DNA from: an uncultured Chthonomonas sp. | GTDB lineage: Bacteria > Armatimonadota > Chthonomonadetes > Chthonomonadales > Chthonomonadaceae | Reading direction: 5' to 3' | Assembly: GCA_903919615.1 (NCBI GenBank) | Contig: CAIXIX010000503.1 | Span: forward strand, 1-41,204 | DNA: 41,204 bases | Shown: piece by piece, positions 17,035-25,187 of the stretch | How the letters are laid out: each line of letters starts with the position of its first letter | How positions within the stretch are numbered: the stretch's first letter is position 1 | Made by a program: the position numbers and the translations under genes | Notes under the pieces: model-generated | The model's input: only the letters and a program-made list of their open reading frames with translations | What the model was told of the DNA's origin: nothing | Database searches by the model: none

Positions 17035-17783
17035 GGATGAGCCTCCTCGGCAACTTCTGTGGCCGAGGCGCTGGCCACGAGGTCAATCACGTAGCGGCGA
17101 CTCTGATCTTCGTCGCTTCCATTTGATGCCGATGCAAGCACGTAGTCATTCATGGCCACGCGCGTTCCATCCTGATCTTCGTCTGTCGCAGAAGGCGCAG
17201 ATTTTACGTTATGAGCAAGAGCGGGGTGCGGTGCCTTGGATCGCCGCGCAGAGGTGACCAAATATGAAGGAGTGGCATACTTAATGCCTGGAACCGTTGG
17301 CCCATGGTCGGATTCCTTTGCAAGGGAGCGGTCACTTGCTTCCGTGCCGCTGGGAACGCCATCCGCTTTGAGGGTATCGGGGACCGCGACTTTAGCCTGC
17401 CCCTGGTTGATCAACGCTTGATGGTTCGGCAGCCTAGAGTTTTGAGCCGTGAAGAACAGCACTGCAGCGGTTGCGGCAAGCACGCCAGCGCCCAGGCCGA
17501 AGCGCAAACCGGATATAGACCAAACGGAGGTGCGCGCTGGCTGAGCTGTCAGCTTATGCTCCAGATCTCTCCAGCCGAGTCGAGACTCTGGCTGGGATAC
17601 CGATCGGTAATTTGTGATCAGGTTCCGCGCAACTGAATAACCCGCAAGCTCTTCTGCGCACTTATCGCATGTCGTGATATGTGCAGCGATAGACTTTCGC
17701 TCAGAGTCGCTGAGCCCACCGCCGGCATAATCCCACAGCGACTTACGCACTTCGCTGCACTCATTATATATAGAGAATCTCAT
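17028..17783 (-). CDS. Zinc-finger anti-sigma factor, membrane-anchored
   Basis: A 251-residue protein from ATG 17783, with GAGGGCAGAG just upstream; an extension to 17903 would overlap the sigma gene and lacks a site. The N-terminus has the zf-HC2 anti-sigma motif: C9 and then HITTCDKC (H35, C39, C42). A single transmembrane helix spans ~92-112 (GLRFGLGAGVLAATAAVLFF). The ~140-residue C-terminal part, predicted extracytoplasmic, is polar and low in structure. It should hold the adjacent sigma factor at the membrane until stress. It lies 29 nt after the sigma gene and overlaps the start of the HtrA-like gene by 7 nt, so the three are translationally coupled. Confidence 0.88.
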   Translation of the reverse strand: MRFSIYNECSEVRKSLWDYAGGGLSDSERKSIAAHITTCDKCAEELAGYSVARNLITNYRSVSQPESRLGWRDLEHKLTAQPARTSVWSISGLRFGLGAGVLAATAAVLFFTAQNSRLPNHQALINQGQAKVAVPDTLKADGVPSGTEASDRSLAKESDHGPTVPGIKYATPSYLVTSARRSKAPHPALAHNVKSAPSATDEDQDGTRVAMNDYVLASASNGSDEDQSRRYVIDLVASASATEVAEEAHPW

Positions 17784-17812
17784 CTCTCTGCCCTCTTGAA
17801 TGAAGCCGACGA

Positions 17813-18403
17813 TCAGTCGGCCGTTCCCATAAGCGACGCAACTCGTTCTTTCAGACTGCGTCTCGCACGGAATAGTCTTAGCTTGATGCTCGTTCTGGAG
17901 CAACCCAGCACTGCTGCAATCTCCTCGTAACTCAGGTCCTGAATTTCGTGGAGAACAATTATTTCCCTTTGCGCAGGAGGCATCCCCTGCAGGGCCTTCA
18001 TGATTATTCCTGTTAGCTCTTTCCGCTCAGCGAGCGCTTGCGGGCCATCGTATTCATCGGAACAGCCAAGCTCGTCGTCTCGCAGAGTCGAGTCGTAGGT
18101 TACTTTTCTTCGATCCCAGGATTTAATCTTGTCGCGGCAGAGGTTGCCGCAAATTTTTAGGAGCCACGTTTGCAGGCTTGATTCACTGCGAAACGTGTTA
18201 ATGGCCTGAAACGCTTTCAGGAATGTTTCTTGTTTAATATCGTCCGCATCTTCACGGTGACCAAGAATGTGGTAGGCGTAACGAAAAACCTGACGCTCGT
18301 ACTTGTCGTACACCTGTGAATAAGCGTCCAGGTCGCCTGCGCGACACCGCGCGACCAGTTGATCTTCGGCAACCCGCATTATCACCCCATGTGCCGCTAC
18401 CAT
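17813..18403 (-). CDS. ECF RNA polymerase sigma factor
   Basis: A 196-residue sigma-70-family protein of ECF (RpoE-like) type. I chose ATG 18403 because AGGAGGT (18414-18420) is ideally spaced; the longer frame to 18484 has no such site. Region 2 runs from DQLVARCRAGDLDAYSQVYD through the -10-recognition segment HREDADDIKQETFLKAFQAI to SLQTWLLKICGNLCRDKIKS. Region 4 is LQGMPPAQREIIVLHEIQDL, SYEEIAAVLGCSRTSIKLRL and FRARRSL. It directs RNA polymerase to its regulon when released by the anti-sigma encoded next to it. A palindrome over a putative promoter lies upstream, which suggests tight control of the operon. Confidence 0.93.
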   Translation of the reverse strand: MVAAHGVIMRVAEDQLVARCRAGDLDAYSQVYDKYERQVFRYAYHILGHREDADDIKQETFLKAFQAINTFRSESSLQTWLLKICGNLCRDKIKSWDRRKVTYDSTLRDDELGCSDEYDGPQALAERKELTGIIMKALQGMPPAQREIIVLHEIQDLSYEEIAAVLGCSRTSIKLRLFRARRSLKERVASLMGTAD

Positions 18404-18437
18404 CGTATTAGCAACCTCCTGATGGTACTGACGACTC

Positions 18438-18465
18438 ATATTATGACGCGTATCACTCATTTCAA
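18438..18465 (-). promoter_or_regulatory. Candidate sigma-70 promoter of the sigma/anti-sigma operon
   Basis: On the minus strand, TTGAAA (18465-18460) and TAATAT (18443-18438) are separated by 16 bp. The transcript would begin near 18431, just before the strong AGGAGGT of the sigma gene. The -35 element is embedded in a perfect palindrome. Confidence 0.5.
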
Positions 18466-18476
18466 ATACTTGAAAT
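18459..18476. promoter_or_regulatory. Perfect 18-bp palindrome, candidate operator
   Basis: ATTTCAAATACTTGAAAT has 7-bp arms around a 4-bp centre (ATAC). It overlaps the putative -35 box of the minus-strand sigma operon and lies about 40 bp from the purL candidate -10. Half-site symmetry and position fit a dimeric regulator, but the protein is unknown. Confidence 0.5.
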
Positions 18477-18489
18477 CTCCGCATGCCGT

Positions 18490-18519
18490 TTGATCGTGCC
18501 CAACGGTGTTGGGTATACT
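18490..18519 (+). promoter_or_regulatory. Candidate sigma-70 promoter for purL-purF-purM
   Basis: TTGATC (18490-18495) and TATACT (18514-18519) with an 18-bp spacer, giving a leader of roughly 100 nt before purL. It is divergent from the sigma operon promoter. Confidence 0.45.
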
Positions 18520-18626
18520 ATCTTTAACAATTGAAACCGAGTGTGTTAAGGTTTGATTAGCAATGAATCCATCGTGGGATCATTGAGATAGGCGCCTGAT
18601 CGGCGCGGAGCGAGGGAGCCGGAAAT

Positions 18627-20888
18627 TTGATCGATCCACAGATGGTCCGCGAGATGGGCCTTAACGATGCGGAGTATCAGCAGATCCTCGGAACCCTTAA
18701 GCGAGAGCCTACTGTCACCGAGCTTGGCATGTTCTCTGTGATGTGGTCGGAGCATTGCGGCTATAAGTACTCCCGTCCTGTACTTTCACTTTTTAAGAAC
18801 TATAAGGCGGCGCAAGAGCAAGGCGCCCTGGAAAATGCCGGCGTTATCCCTCTCGATGACAAAATAGGAATCGTCTTTAAGGTTGAGAGCCACAATCATC
18901 CGTCCGCCGTTGAGCCCTTTCAGGGCGCCGCAACTGGAGTTGGCGGAATCTTGCGAGATATTTTTACAATGGGCGCCCGTCCCATCGCGAACCTGAATTC
19001 ACTTCGATTTGGACCTCTTGAAGAGCCCCGGAACCGCTATCTGTTTGAGCATGTTGTCGCTGGGATCAGCCACTATGGAAACTGTGTGGGAGTGCCGACC
19101 GTTGCCGGCGAGATCTACTTCCATCCGTGCTATTCGGGTAATCCACTTGTAAATGCGATGGCAGTGGGGGTTGTTGACCTCGATAGCATCGCAAGTGCTG
19201 CAGCCAGCGGTGTTGGAAACCCTGTTATCTACGTGGGCAGTTCGACTGGCAAAGATGGTATCCATGGCGCAACCTTTGCAAGTGTAGAGCTCGGGCCGGA
19301 CAGTGAGAGCAAGCGCCCCAATGTCCAGATGGGCGACCCTTTCCTTGAAAAGCTGCTGATTGAGGCAACCCTGGAGGCTCTCGCAAGCGGGCATGTCGTC
19401 GGTATTCAGGACATGGGCGCCGCAGGTTTGACCTGTTCCACGAGTGAAACAGCCGCTAAAGCCGGCACCGGTATGGAGATTGATGTACGCAAAGTCCCCT
19501 TGCGCGAGGCGGACATGACGCCCTACGAAATCATGCTCTCCGAATCTCAAGAGAGAATGCTCTGTATCGCGAAGGCGGGCACCGAGCAGCTAGTAATGGA
19601 CATCTTCCGAAAGTGGGAGCTAAGTGCAGCCGTAATAGGTTTTGTCACTGACGATGGCCTTGTCCGAGTTAAGGACAACGGTGTTGTGGTAGCCGAAGTT
19701 CCGGCGCGTGCGTTAACGAATGAGTGCCCTACCTACTACCTTGAGACAGAAGAGCCGGACTACATTGCGGCTATTCAATCGTTTGATCTCACCTCGATTA
19801 GCGAGCCCGAGTCGTACGAAGATGCGTTGTTGGCGCTGCTAGATTCGCCTTCTCTTGCGAGCAAGGCGTGGGTTACGGATCAATACGACAGTATGGTTCA
19901 GACTCAAACGATACATATGCCCGGCTCCGATGCTGCGATTTTGCGGATTCGAGGAAGTAAGAAGGGCATTGCCGTTAAGCTAGATGGAAATGGGCGGTAC
20001 GGATATCTTGACCCCTTTGTTGGCGGTCAGATCGCGGTAGCCGAAGCGGCCAGAAACGTAGCGTGTACGGGAGCCAGACCCGTTGCAGTAACCGATAATT
20101 TGAACTTTGCCAACCCGGAGAAACCGACTGGCTTCTGGCAGTTTCGGCGCTCAGTTGAAGGCCTAGCGGCTGCGACCGAAGCGTTCGATACTCCCGTTGT
20201 CTCGGGCAACGTATCTTTCTATAATGAGACAGCCGCAGGTCCAATCTTCCCGACTCCAACCATTGGAATGCTTGGCGTTCTTGATGATGTAAATCGACGG
20301 TGCGCTGCCGCTTTCAGGCCGGATGGCGAAGGCGACACGATCGTCTTGCTAACTGCCTACGACGATCCAACGTATGGTCTGGGTGGCAGTGAGTATTTGA
20401 GTAAGGTTCATGGAGTTGAGGCAGGAAAGCCACCACTTGTAAACCTGCAACAAGAGCGTGCGCTTGCGGACCTTCTCGTCTCGTGTATTGGCGACGGATT
20501 GTTTGCTTCGTGCCATGATATCTCGGATGGCGGGCTTGCGGTTTGTCTCGCCGAAAAGGCGATTTCTTCCAGCCAGGGCGCATTAGTTTTGTTGAGCAGG
20601 TGCGATTTTGGAGAAACTGTGTTACCGTCTGGTTTGTTATTTGGTGAAGCGCAAGGACGATGTGTGGTTACCATTCGTACAGAGAAACAGTTCACTGTAC
20701 TAAAGGAGCGCGCTTCCGCTGTGGGTATCCGTGCAAATTGGATTGGTACTGTCGGTGGAGACACGCTTAGAGTCGCCCTTGGGCCAGATATCTTGTTTGA
20801 TACACCGGTGACGCGGTTGTCGGAAATTTCGGCAGCAGCAATTCCTGGCCGTATGGAGCGGCCACTGGCACACAGCCAGACTGAGTAG
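18627..20888 (+). CDS. purL: FGAM synthase, PurL catalytic subunit (small type)
   Basis: A 753-residue protein, matching the short PurL that needs PurS and PurQ; the large single-chain PurL has about 1300 residues. It uses ATP and ammonia to turn FGAR into FGAM. Signatures: SEHCGYKYSRP with catalytic-site H43, KVESHNHPSAVEPFQGAATG, GGILRDIFTMGARPIA and LNSLRFG, QDMGAAGLTCSTSE, then the second-half SGNVSFYNE and SCHDISDGGLAVCLAE. The start is TTG 18627 with GAGGGAG about 9 nt upstream; ATG at 18642 is an alternative. It heads a purL-purF-purM unit, separate from purSQ. Confidence 0.97.
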   Translation: MIDPQMVREMGLNDAEYQQILGTLKREPTVTELGMFSVMWSEHCGYKYSRPVLSLFKNYKAAQEQGALENAGVIPLDDKIGIVFKVESHNHPSAVEPFQGAATGVGGILRDIFTMGARPIANLNSLRFGPLEEPRNRYLFEHVVAGISHYGNCVGVPTVAGEIYFHPCYSGNPLVNAMAVGVVDLDSIASAAASGVGNPVIYVGSSTGKDGIHGATFASVELGPDSESKRPNVQMGDPFLEKLLIEATLEALASGHVVGIQDMGAAGLTCSTSETAAKAGTGMEIDVRKVPLREADMTPYEIMLSESQERMLCIAKAGTEQLVMDIFRKWELSAAVIGFVTDDGLVRVKDNGVVVAEVPARALTNECPTYYLETEEPDYIAAIQSFDLTSISEPESYEDALLALLDSPSLASKAWVTDQYDSMVQTQTIHMPGSDAAILRIRGSKKGIAVKLDGNGRYGYLDPFVGGQIAVAEAARNVACTGARPVAVTDNLNFANPEKPTGFWQFRRSVEGLAAATEAFDTPVVSGNVSFYNETAAGPIFPTPTIGMLGVLDDVNRRCAAAFRPDGEGDTIVLLTAYDDPTYGLGGSEYLSKVHGVEAGKPPLVNLQQERALADLLVSCIGDGLFASCHDISDGGLAVCLAEKAISSSQGALVLLSRCDFGETVLPSGLLFGEAQGRCVVTIRTEKQFTVLKERASAVGIRANWIGTVGGDTLRVALGPDILFDTPVTRLSEISAAAIPGRMERPLAHSQTE

Positions 20889-21037
20889 CCTGACGTTTTG
20901 AGCACTGTTTCACTTTACAGGGTGGAATTCTTAACTTTCTGTTAGTTGGAATCGCGCTGCCGACGGCGTTATTAGCCGGTCCGACATCTCCCTTCCGAGT
21001 TCCGGGTGGTCGCGCTGACGAAGGAGCACTTCGCAAA

Positions 21038-22591
21038 ATGCATACGGTAGCGGATTCGCGGTTAAGTTTGGCGAACCTCGGTGACCCATTCAGTGACGAC
21101 CAGGAGTTGTCTATGGATGACGAGTGGGATCACCATGCTCCGAACGACGAGTGCGGGGTATTTGGAATTTATGCGCCTGGTGAAGAGGTAGCCCGAATTA
21201 CCTTTTTTGGCCTTTTTGCGCTGCAGCATCGAGGTCAGGAGAGTGCAGGTATCACCGTAACGGATGGTACGGCGATTGTTACCCATAAAGATATGGGGCT
21301 CGTAACGCAGGTCTTTAGTGAGAAGACCGTAGAGGGCCTGGTTGGCTGTGCTGCGATCGGGCATACACGTTACTCGACTACAGGCTCCAGCACGCTCTGT
21401 AATGCGCAACCACTAGAAGGCAACAGTGCATTTGGTCCTTTTGCAGTTGCGCACAACGGCAACCTAATAAATACGGCTGAGCTCAAGGCGGAGCTTTCGG
21501 CGCTGGGATGCAACTTTGCTTCGACGAATGACAGTGAAGTGATTGCACAGCTTTTGGCTAGAACTGAAGCAGCGTCGTTTGAAGAGGCAATCATCGAGGT
21601 GATGAAGCGCATTCAGGGCGCGTATTCACTCGTGATACTAACCCCGGACAAGCTCTATGGTGTCCGAGATCCATATGGAATTCGGCCGCTCTGCATTGGC
21701 AAGATCAATGGCAGCAAATATGTGCTTGCATCGGAATCGTGCGCACTTGGACCGGTAGGCGCCAAATTCGTTCGCGACGTAGAACCCGGCGAGCTCATCA
21801 TTATCGATCGCAACGGCCAAACCGAGGTTCAGGCGCTGCCGGTCGTGAGACATGCTACTTGCCTGTTCGAGTTTATCTACTTCGCGAGGCCAGACACAAT
21901 GCTCTACGGCAAATCGCTTCATCAGGCTCGACGCCGAATGGGGCAAGAGCTTGCTCGAGAGCACCCCGCTGATGGCGCTCACGTCGTGATTCCCGTGCCA
22001 GACACCAGTATTCCGGCTGCCATTGGATATGCAGAAGCTGCACGCATACCGTATGGTGAGGGTGTGATTAAGAACCGATACATCCAACGGACCTTCATTC
22101 AACCCAGCAAGCGCATGCGAGACCTTGGCGCCAGGATGAAGTATTCACCATTAACAGAAACTCTTGCTGGCAAGAAGGTCGTGATGGTGGATGACTCGAT
22201 CGTAAGAGGCACCACGACTGGTAAGCTTGTCCGCATGTTGTTTGAAGCCGGCGCCCGAGAAGTTCATGTTCGCATAACTGCGCCGCCCGTGAAGAACCCA
22301 TGCTACTACGGAATCGATATGGCGGATCAGAGGGACCTGGTTGCGGCGCACATGTCTGTTGAAGAGATTCGAGAAATGATCGGCGCAACATCGCTCGGTT
22401 ACCTGTCGCTCGAAGGTGTCGTGCGCGCCATCGGAATTAACAAGGATAAATTCTGCCGCGCGTGCTTTGATGGCAAGTATCCGATTCCGGTTCCCAAACA
22501 GCTTCGCGAAAGCAAATTGATGCTTGACGTCAAATCAGAGGATGATGGACCCGTCGAACAGTCTACAAAGGCGGAATACGCAGTAGTTTGA
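21038..22591 (+). CDS. purF: Amidophosphoribosyltransferase
   Basis: A 517-residue protein that catalyses the first committed step of purine synthesis (PRPP + glutamine to phosphoribosylamine). The Ntn-type glutaminase begins at C39 (DECGVFGIY), so the first 38 residues are a propeptide that must be removed, unusually long compared with ~11 in Bacillus; ATG at 21113 (MDDEWDHH) would give a 13-residue propeptide. GLFALQHRGQESAGI and GHTRYSTTGSS are canonical. The PRPP loop is VVMVDDSIVRGTTTGK (near 387-402). Cysteines in TCLFEF, NPCYYGIDM and FCRACFDG fit the four ligands of the Bacillus-type [4Fe-4S] cluster. AAGGAG is 11 nt upstream of the chosen ATG. Confidence 0.96.
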   Translation: MHTVADSRLSLANLGDPFSDDQELSMDDEWDHHAPNDECGVFGIYAPGEEVARITFFGLFALQHRGQESAGITVTDGTAIVTHKDMGLVTQVFSEKTVEGLVGCAAIGHTRYSTTGSSTLCNAQPLEGNSAFGPFAVAHNGNLINTAELKAELSALGCNFASTNDSEVIAQLLARTEAASFEEAIIEVMKRIQGAYSLVILTPDKLYGVRDPYGIRPLCIGKINGSKYVLASESCALGPVGAKFVRDVEPGELIIIDRNGQTEVQALPVVRHATCLFEFIYFARPDTMLYGKSLHQARRRMGQELAREHPADGAHVVIPVPDTSIPAAIGYAEAARIPYGEGVIKNRYIQRTFIQPSKRMRDLGARMKYSPLTETLAGKKVVMVDDSIVRGTTTGKLVRMLFEAGAREVHVRITAPPVKNPCYYGIDMADQRDLVAAHMSVEEIREMIGATSLGYLSLEGVVRAIGINKDKFCRACFDGKYPIPVPKQLRESKLMLDVKSEDDGPVEQSTKAEYAVV

Positions 22592-22613
22592 GCCAAATGA
22601 GAGAGGTCGTTAC

Positions 22614-23660
22614 TTGAGCCAGGAACGGATTACGTATAAAGATGCCGGAGTCGACATCGACGCAGCTAATGAAGCTGTCCAGAGAATGCGCGAGCATATC
22701 CGAACAACATTCACTCCAGGCGTTCTAACAGACGTAGGCAGCTTTGGCGGCATGTTCGCCCTCTCATCGCTTGGGGCTTACCAGAACCCGGTGCTCGTAT
22801 CCAGCATTGATGGCGTCGGTACGAAGCTAAAAGTCGCAATTCTCTCCGGCAAGCACGACACAATCGGGAAGGATCTTGTTAACCATTGCGTGAACGACAT
22901 TCTCGTTCAAGGCGCAAGGCCGCTCTTCTTCCTCGATTACTTTGCTACTGGCAAGCTCTCTCCTGCCGTGGTGGTCGACGTTGTAAAAGGATTATCAGAA
23001 GGGTGCCGCGAGGCCGGATGCGCCTTAATCGGGGGCGAAACGGCTGAGATGCCCGGCCTGTATGCTGAAGGCGACTACGATTTGGCCGGGACGATCGTTG
23101 GGATCGTCGAACGGTCAAAGATTGTGAATGGTCTGACGATCGAGCCGGGAGACACACTCGTTGGGCTTGCATCTAGCGGGCTTCATACCAATGGCTACTC
23201 CCTGGCAAGACGCATCTTGCTGGATTCCGGCGACAGCTCATTCTCTCTTTTCGAGCACATTCCCGCGATCGGGCGAACGCTCTCCGAGGAGTTGCTGGCG
23301 ACGCACCGTTGCTATGCAAATGCGGTGCTGCCTGCATTAGAAGAGTTTGAAATTAAAGGGATGGCACATATTACTGGCGGTGGCTTCTACGACAATATCC
23401 CACGTATTCTGCCGCCAACCTGCAGCGTGACGATTGAGAGAAGGACGTGGCCCGTGCCGCCGATCTTTAGCCTTATTCAAGAACGGGGCAATGTGCCAGA
23501 GCCTGAGATGTATCGCACATTTAATATGGGCATCGGTTACGTGCTCGTGGTTCCTGCCGAGCAGGCGCCTGCGCTGGCGCATCGAATGAATGCTGTTGGG
23601 GAATCCGCTTATATCATTGGAAATGTGCATCGTGGAGTGCACGAAGTCGATATCGTCTAG
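22614..23660 (+). CDS. purM: Phosphoribosylformylglycinamidine cyclo-ligase (AIR synthetase)
   Basis: A 348-residue protein, normal PurM length. It closes the imidazole ring of FGAM to give AIR using ATP. Motifs: TYKDAGVDIDAANEAVQRM at the N-terminus, SIDGVGTKLKVA, VNHCVNDILVQGARPLFFLD, GGETAEMPGLYAEGDYDLAG, SSGLHTNGYSLAR, AHITGGGFYDNIPR and FNMGIGYVLVV. The start is TTG 22614 with GAGAGG 7 nt upstream. It follows purF by 22 nt and so is cotranscribed with purL-purF, placing the steps before and after FGAM synthase in one unit. Confidence 0.97.
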   Translation: MSQERITYKDAGVDIDAANEAVQRMREHIRTTFTPGVLTDVGSFGGMFALSSLGAYQNPVLVSSIDGVGTKLKVAILSGKHDTIGKDLVNHCVNDILVQGARPLFFLDYFATGKLSPAVVVDVVKGLSEGCREAGCALIGGETAEMPGLYAEGDYDLAGTIVGIVERSKIVNGLTIEPGDTLVGLASSGLHTNGYSLARRILLDSGDSSFSLFEHIPAIGRTLSEELLATHRCYANAVLPALEEFEIKGMAHITGGGFYDNIPRILPPTCSVTIERRTWPVPPIFSLIQERGNVPEPEMYRTFNMGIGYVLVVPAEQAPALAHRMNAVGESAYIIGNVHRGVHEVDIV

Positions 23661-23689
23661 CCAGAACGCTTATGCCTTAATGGATGTGA

Positions 23690-24637
23690 GTGCCAACTTC
23701 GATGGAAACCGACACCCACAAACCCCCGGTTACTACAACGGTCCCGTCTGAGACAGTGGGCACGTATCGTCATTCTGGTGCGATCCCAAATATTGTTCCA
23801 ACTTCGAAACAGGTTCTTCGAGATCTGGCATCGATGAACCATGCTGTGCGCTGCGCTGCCCTCAATCGTCTCGCATCCCTCTCCGATGATGAGTTCACTC
23901 GCCTCACCCAGGATTGTCGTCGCCTCTCGCAGATAATGCGGCAGCGTTTTGCTGTGTATCAGGTGAGCTTTTTTGTTGGCATTTGGACCATCCTGTTGCT
24001 GCTATCGCACTTTTACAAGGACGATACACCTGCGGATACAGCGGGATTTTTTCTGCTTGTAGCACTTGTCGTTGGCATGATTGTAGGCGGCTGCTGGTTC
24101 GAGGCCAGGAACTCGGCGTACCGTCGACTTCTTGCTGAGGTTGATAAGCACGGCTCAAAGCTATCTGCATCGGTAATGCTCATGCGCCTTGAAGATACTA
24201 CCGGCTCCCATACCAGGCCCTCCAATAAGGCGATATATGAAGCCCTGTTGCAGTTGACACCTGAGATGGAAGAAAGCCTCGGCGCAGCAGATCGAGCAAC
24301 ACTTGCCAATCTACTGGCCGATCCATATTCTTATGTTCCGCTAACTCTGCACATTATTAATCTCTTGAAGCGGATTGGCGCAACCGAGTGTGTTTCTGCG
24401 ATTTCGCTACTGTGCGCTGAGCCGCTGGCAACAGTAAATATGCGAGCAGTTCGTGCTGCTGCCCGTGAGTGCTACCCTGTGGTAAAAGCGAGGGCAGACC
24501 GCCTGGCTGCAGGAAGTGATCTGCTGCGAGCCTCCGCAGCTCACATCACGTCCGGTAACGAGTTGGTTCGCCCGGCAGCATCAACACAAACCGCAAGCGA
24601 AGAGCTGCTGCGATGTGCAACTCAAGAGCAATTCTAA
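23690..24637 (+). CDS. Membrane protein with HEAT-like C-terminus
   Basis: A 315-residue protein with two adjacent transmembrane helices, ~92-109 (SFFVGIWTILLLLSHFY) and ~118-137 (AGFFLLVALVVGMIVGGCWF), so both ends should face the cytoplasm. The region before the helices (LRDLASMNHAVRCAALNRLA) and the part after ~185 (IYEALLQLTPEMEESLGAAD and later LLAD, INLLKRIGATECVSAISLLC) look like helical HEAT/ARM-type repeats. No enzyme motif. Start GTG 23690 or ATG 23702 is uncertain because no strong ribosome-binding site is present. It follows purM by 29 nt and may be read through from it, but nothing links it to purines. Confidence 0.65.
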   Translation: MPTSMETDTHKPPVTTTVPSETVGTYRHSGAIPNIVPTSKQVLRDLASMNHAVRCAALNRLASLSDDEFTRLTQDCRRLSQIMRQRFAVYQVSFFVGIWTILLLLSHFYKDDTPADTAGFFLLVALVVGMIVGGCWFEARNSAYRRLLAEVDKHGSKLSASVMLMRLEDTTGSHTRPSNKAIYEALLQLTPEMEESLGAADRATLANLLADPYSYVPLTLHIINLLKRIGATECVSAISLLCAEPLATVNMRAVRAAARECYPVVKARADRLAAGSDLLRASAAHITSGNELVRPAASTQTASEELLRCATQEQF

Positions 24638-24702
24638 CCTAAATTACGTCGAACCAAAGTGTTTTTTATCGAGAGCAGGCACGAATCCAGCCGTCGCAGC
24701 TC

Positions 24703-25179
24703 TTACTTGCCGCTAACATTCCCAGGGCCCTTAACATCTTCAATCTCAATCTCAATACAATCAATCGATAGTGCAACTTCCCAGATTTCCATCGCGATTG
24801 CAACGAGCACAAGCGTAATAGCAGTTACAAACAGCGGGATTGCATTGCCTGGATTGTGCAATCGGCCCCGCTCATCCAACAGGATTATTAGGATCATCAC
24901 CACAAATGCGACGATCGCAGAGTAAAGCAATGCGAGCGAAATCCACGTTAGGCGAAAGCGGACAAAGAACAGTCGAATCTGCTCGGCAACCTGGTGGTCA
25001 CGTTCTGGCGTTACGCAGCCTGCCCGCCGTTCGCCTGCGAATACTCTAAGCCTATCCGCGATAGCTGTGTGTTTGTTGTTGACGCCAAGAATCAGCGCGG
25101 CGCACGCCGATATAAGTACTACCGGTGTAACCGCCGCGCTGACAATCTGAAGTAATCCCGATTCAGCACCCGGGTTCAA
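24703..25179 (-). CDS. DUF2721-family membrane protein
   Basis: A 158-residue protein with three predicted transmembrane helices (VSAAVTPVVLISACAALILG near the N-terminus, ISLALLYSAIVAFVVMILII in the middle, and IPLFVTAITLVLVAIAMEIW near the C-terminus). TPVVLISACAALILGVNNKH followed by TAIADRLRVF matches the conserved N-terminal signature of DUF2721 (hydrophobic helix, N.R......DR.R). I place the start at TTG 25179 with AAGGG about 11 nt upstream, 8 nt after which the upstream isomerase stop falls; a longer frame to 25263 overlaps that gene deeply and is unlikely. Family function is unknown. It overlaps neither neighbour and is probably cotranscribed with the TIM-barrel gene. Confidence 0.7.
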   Translation of the reverse strand: MNPGAESGLLQIVSAAVTPVVLISACAALILGVNNKHTAIADRLRVFAGERRAGCVTPERDHQVAEQIRLFFVRFRLTWISLALLYSAIVAFVVMILIILLDERGRLHNPGNAIPLFVTAITLVLVAIAMEIWEVALSIDCIEIEIEDVKGPGNVSGK

Positions 25180-25187
25180 TGATTCAA

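Noticed and set aside
18404-18484. Longer start for the sigma factor at 18484
   Set aside because: The strong AGGAGGT at 18414-18420 points to the ATG at 18403, and the extension would be translated through the putative promoter and palindrome.
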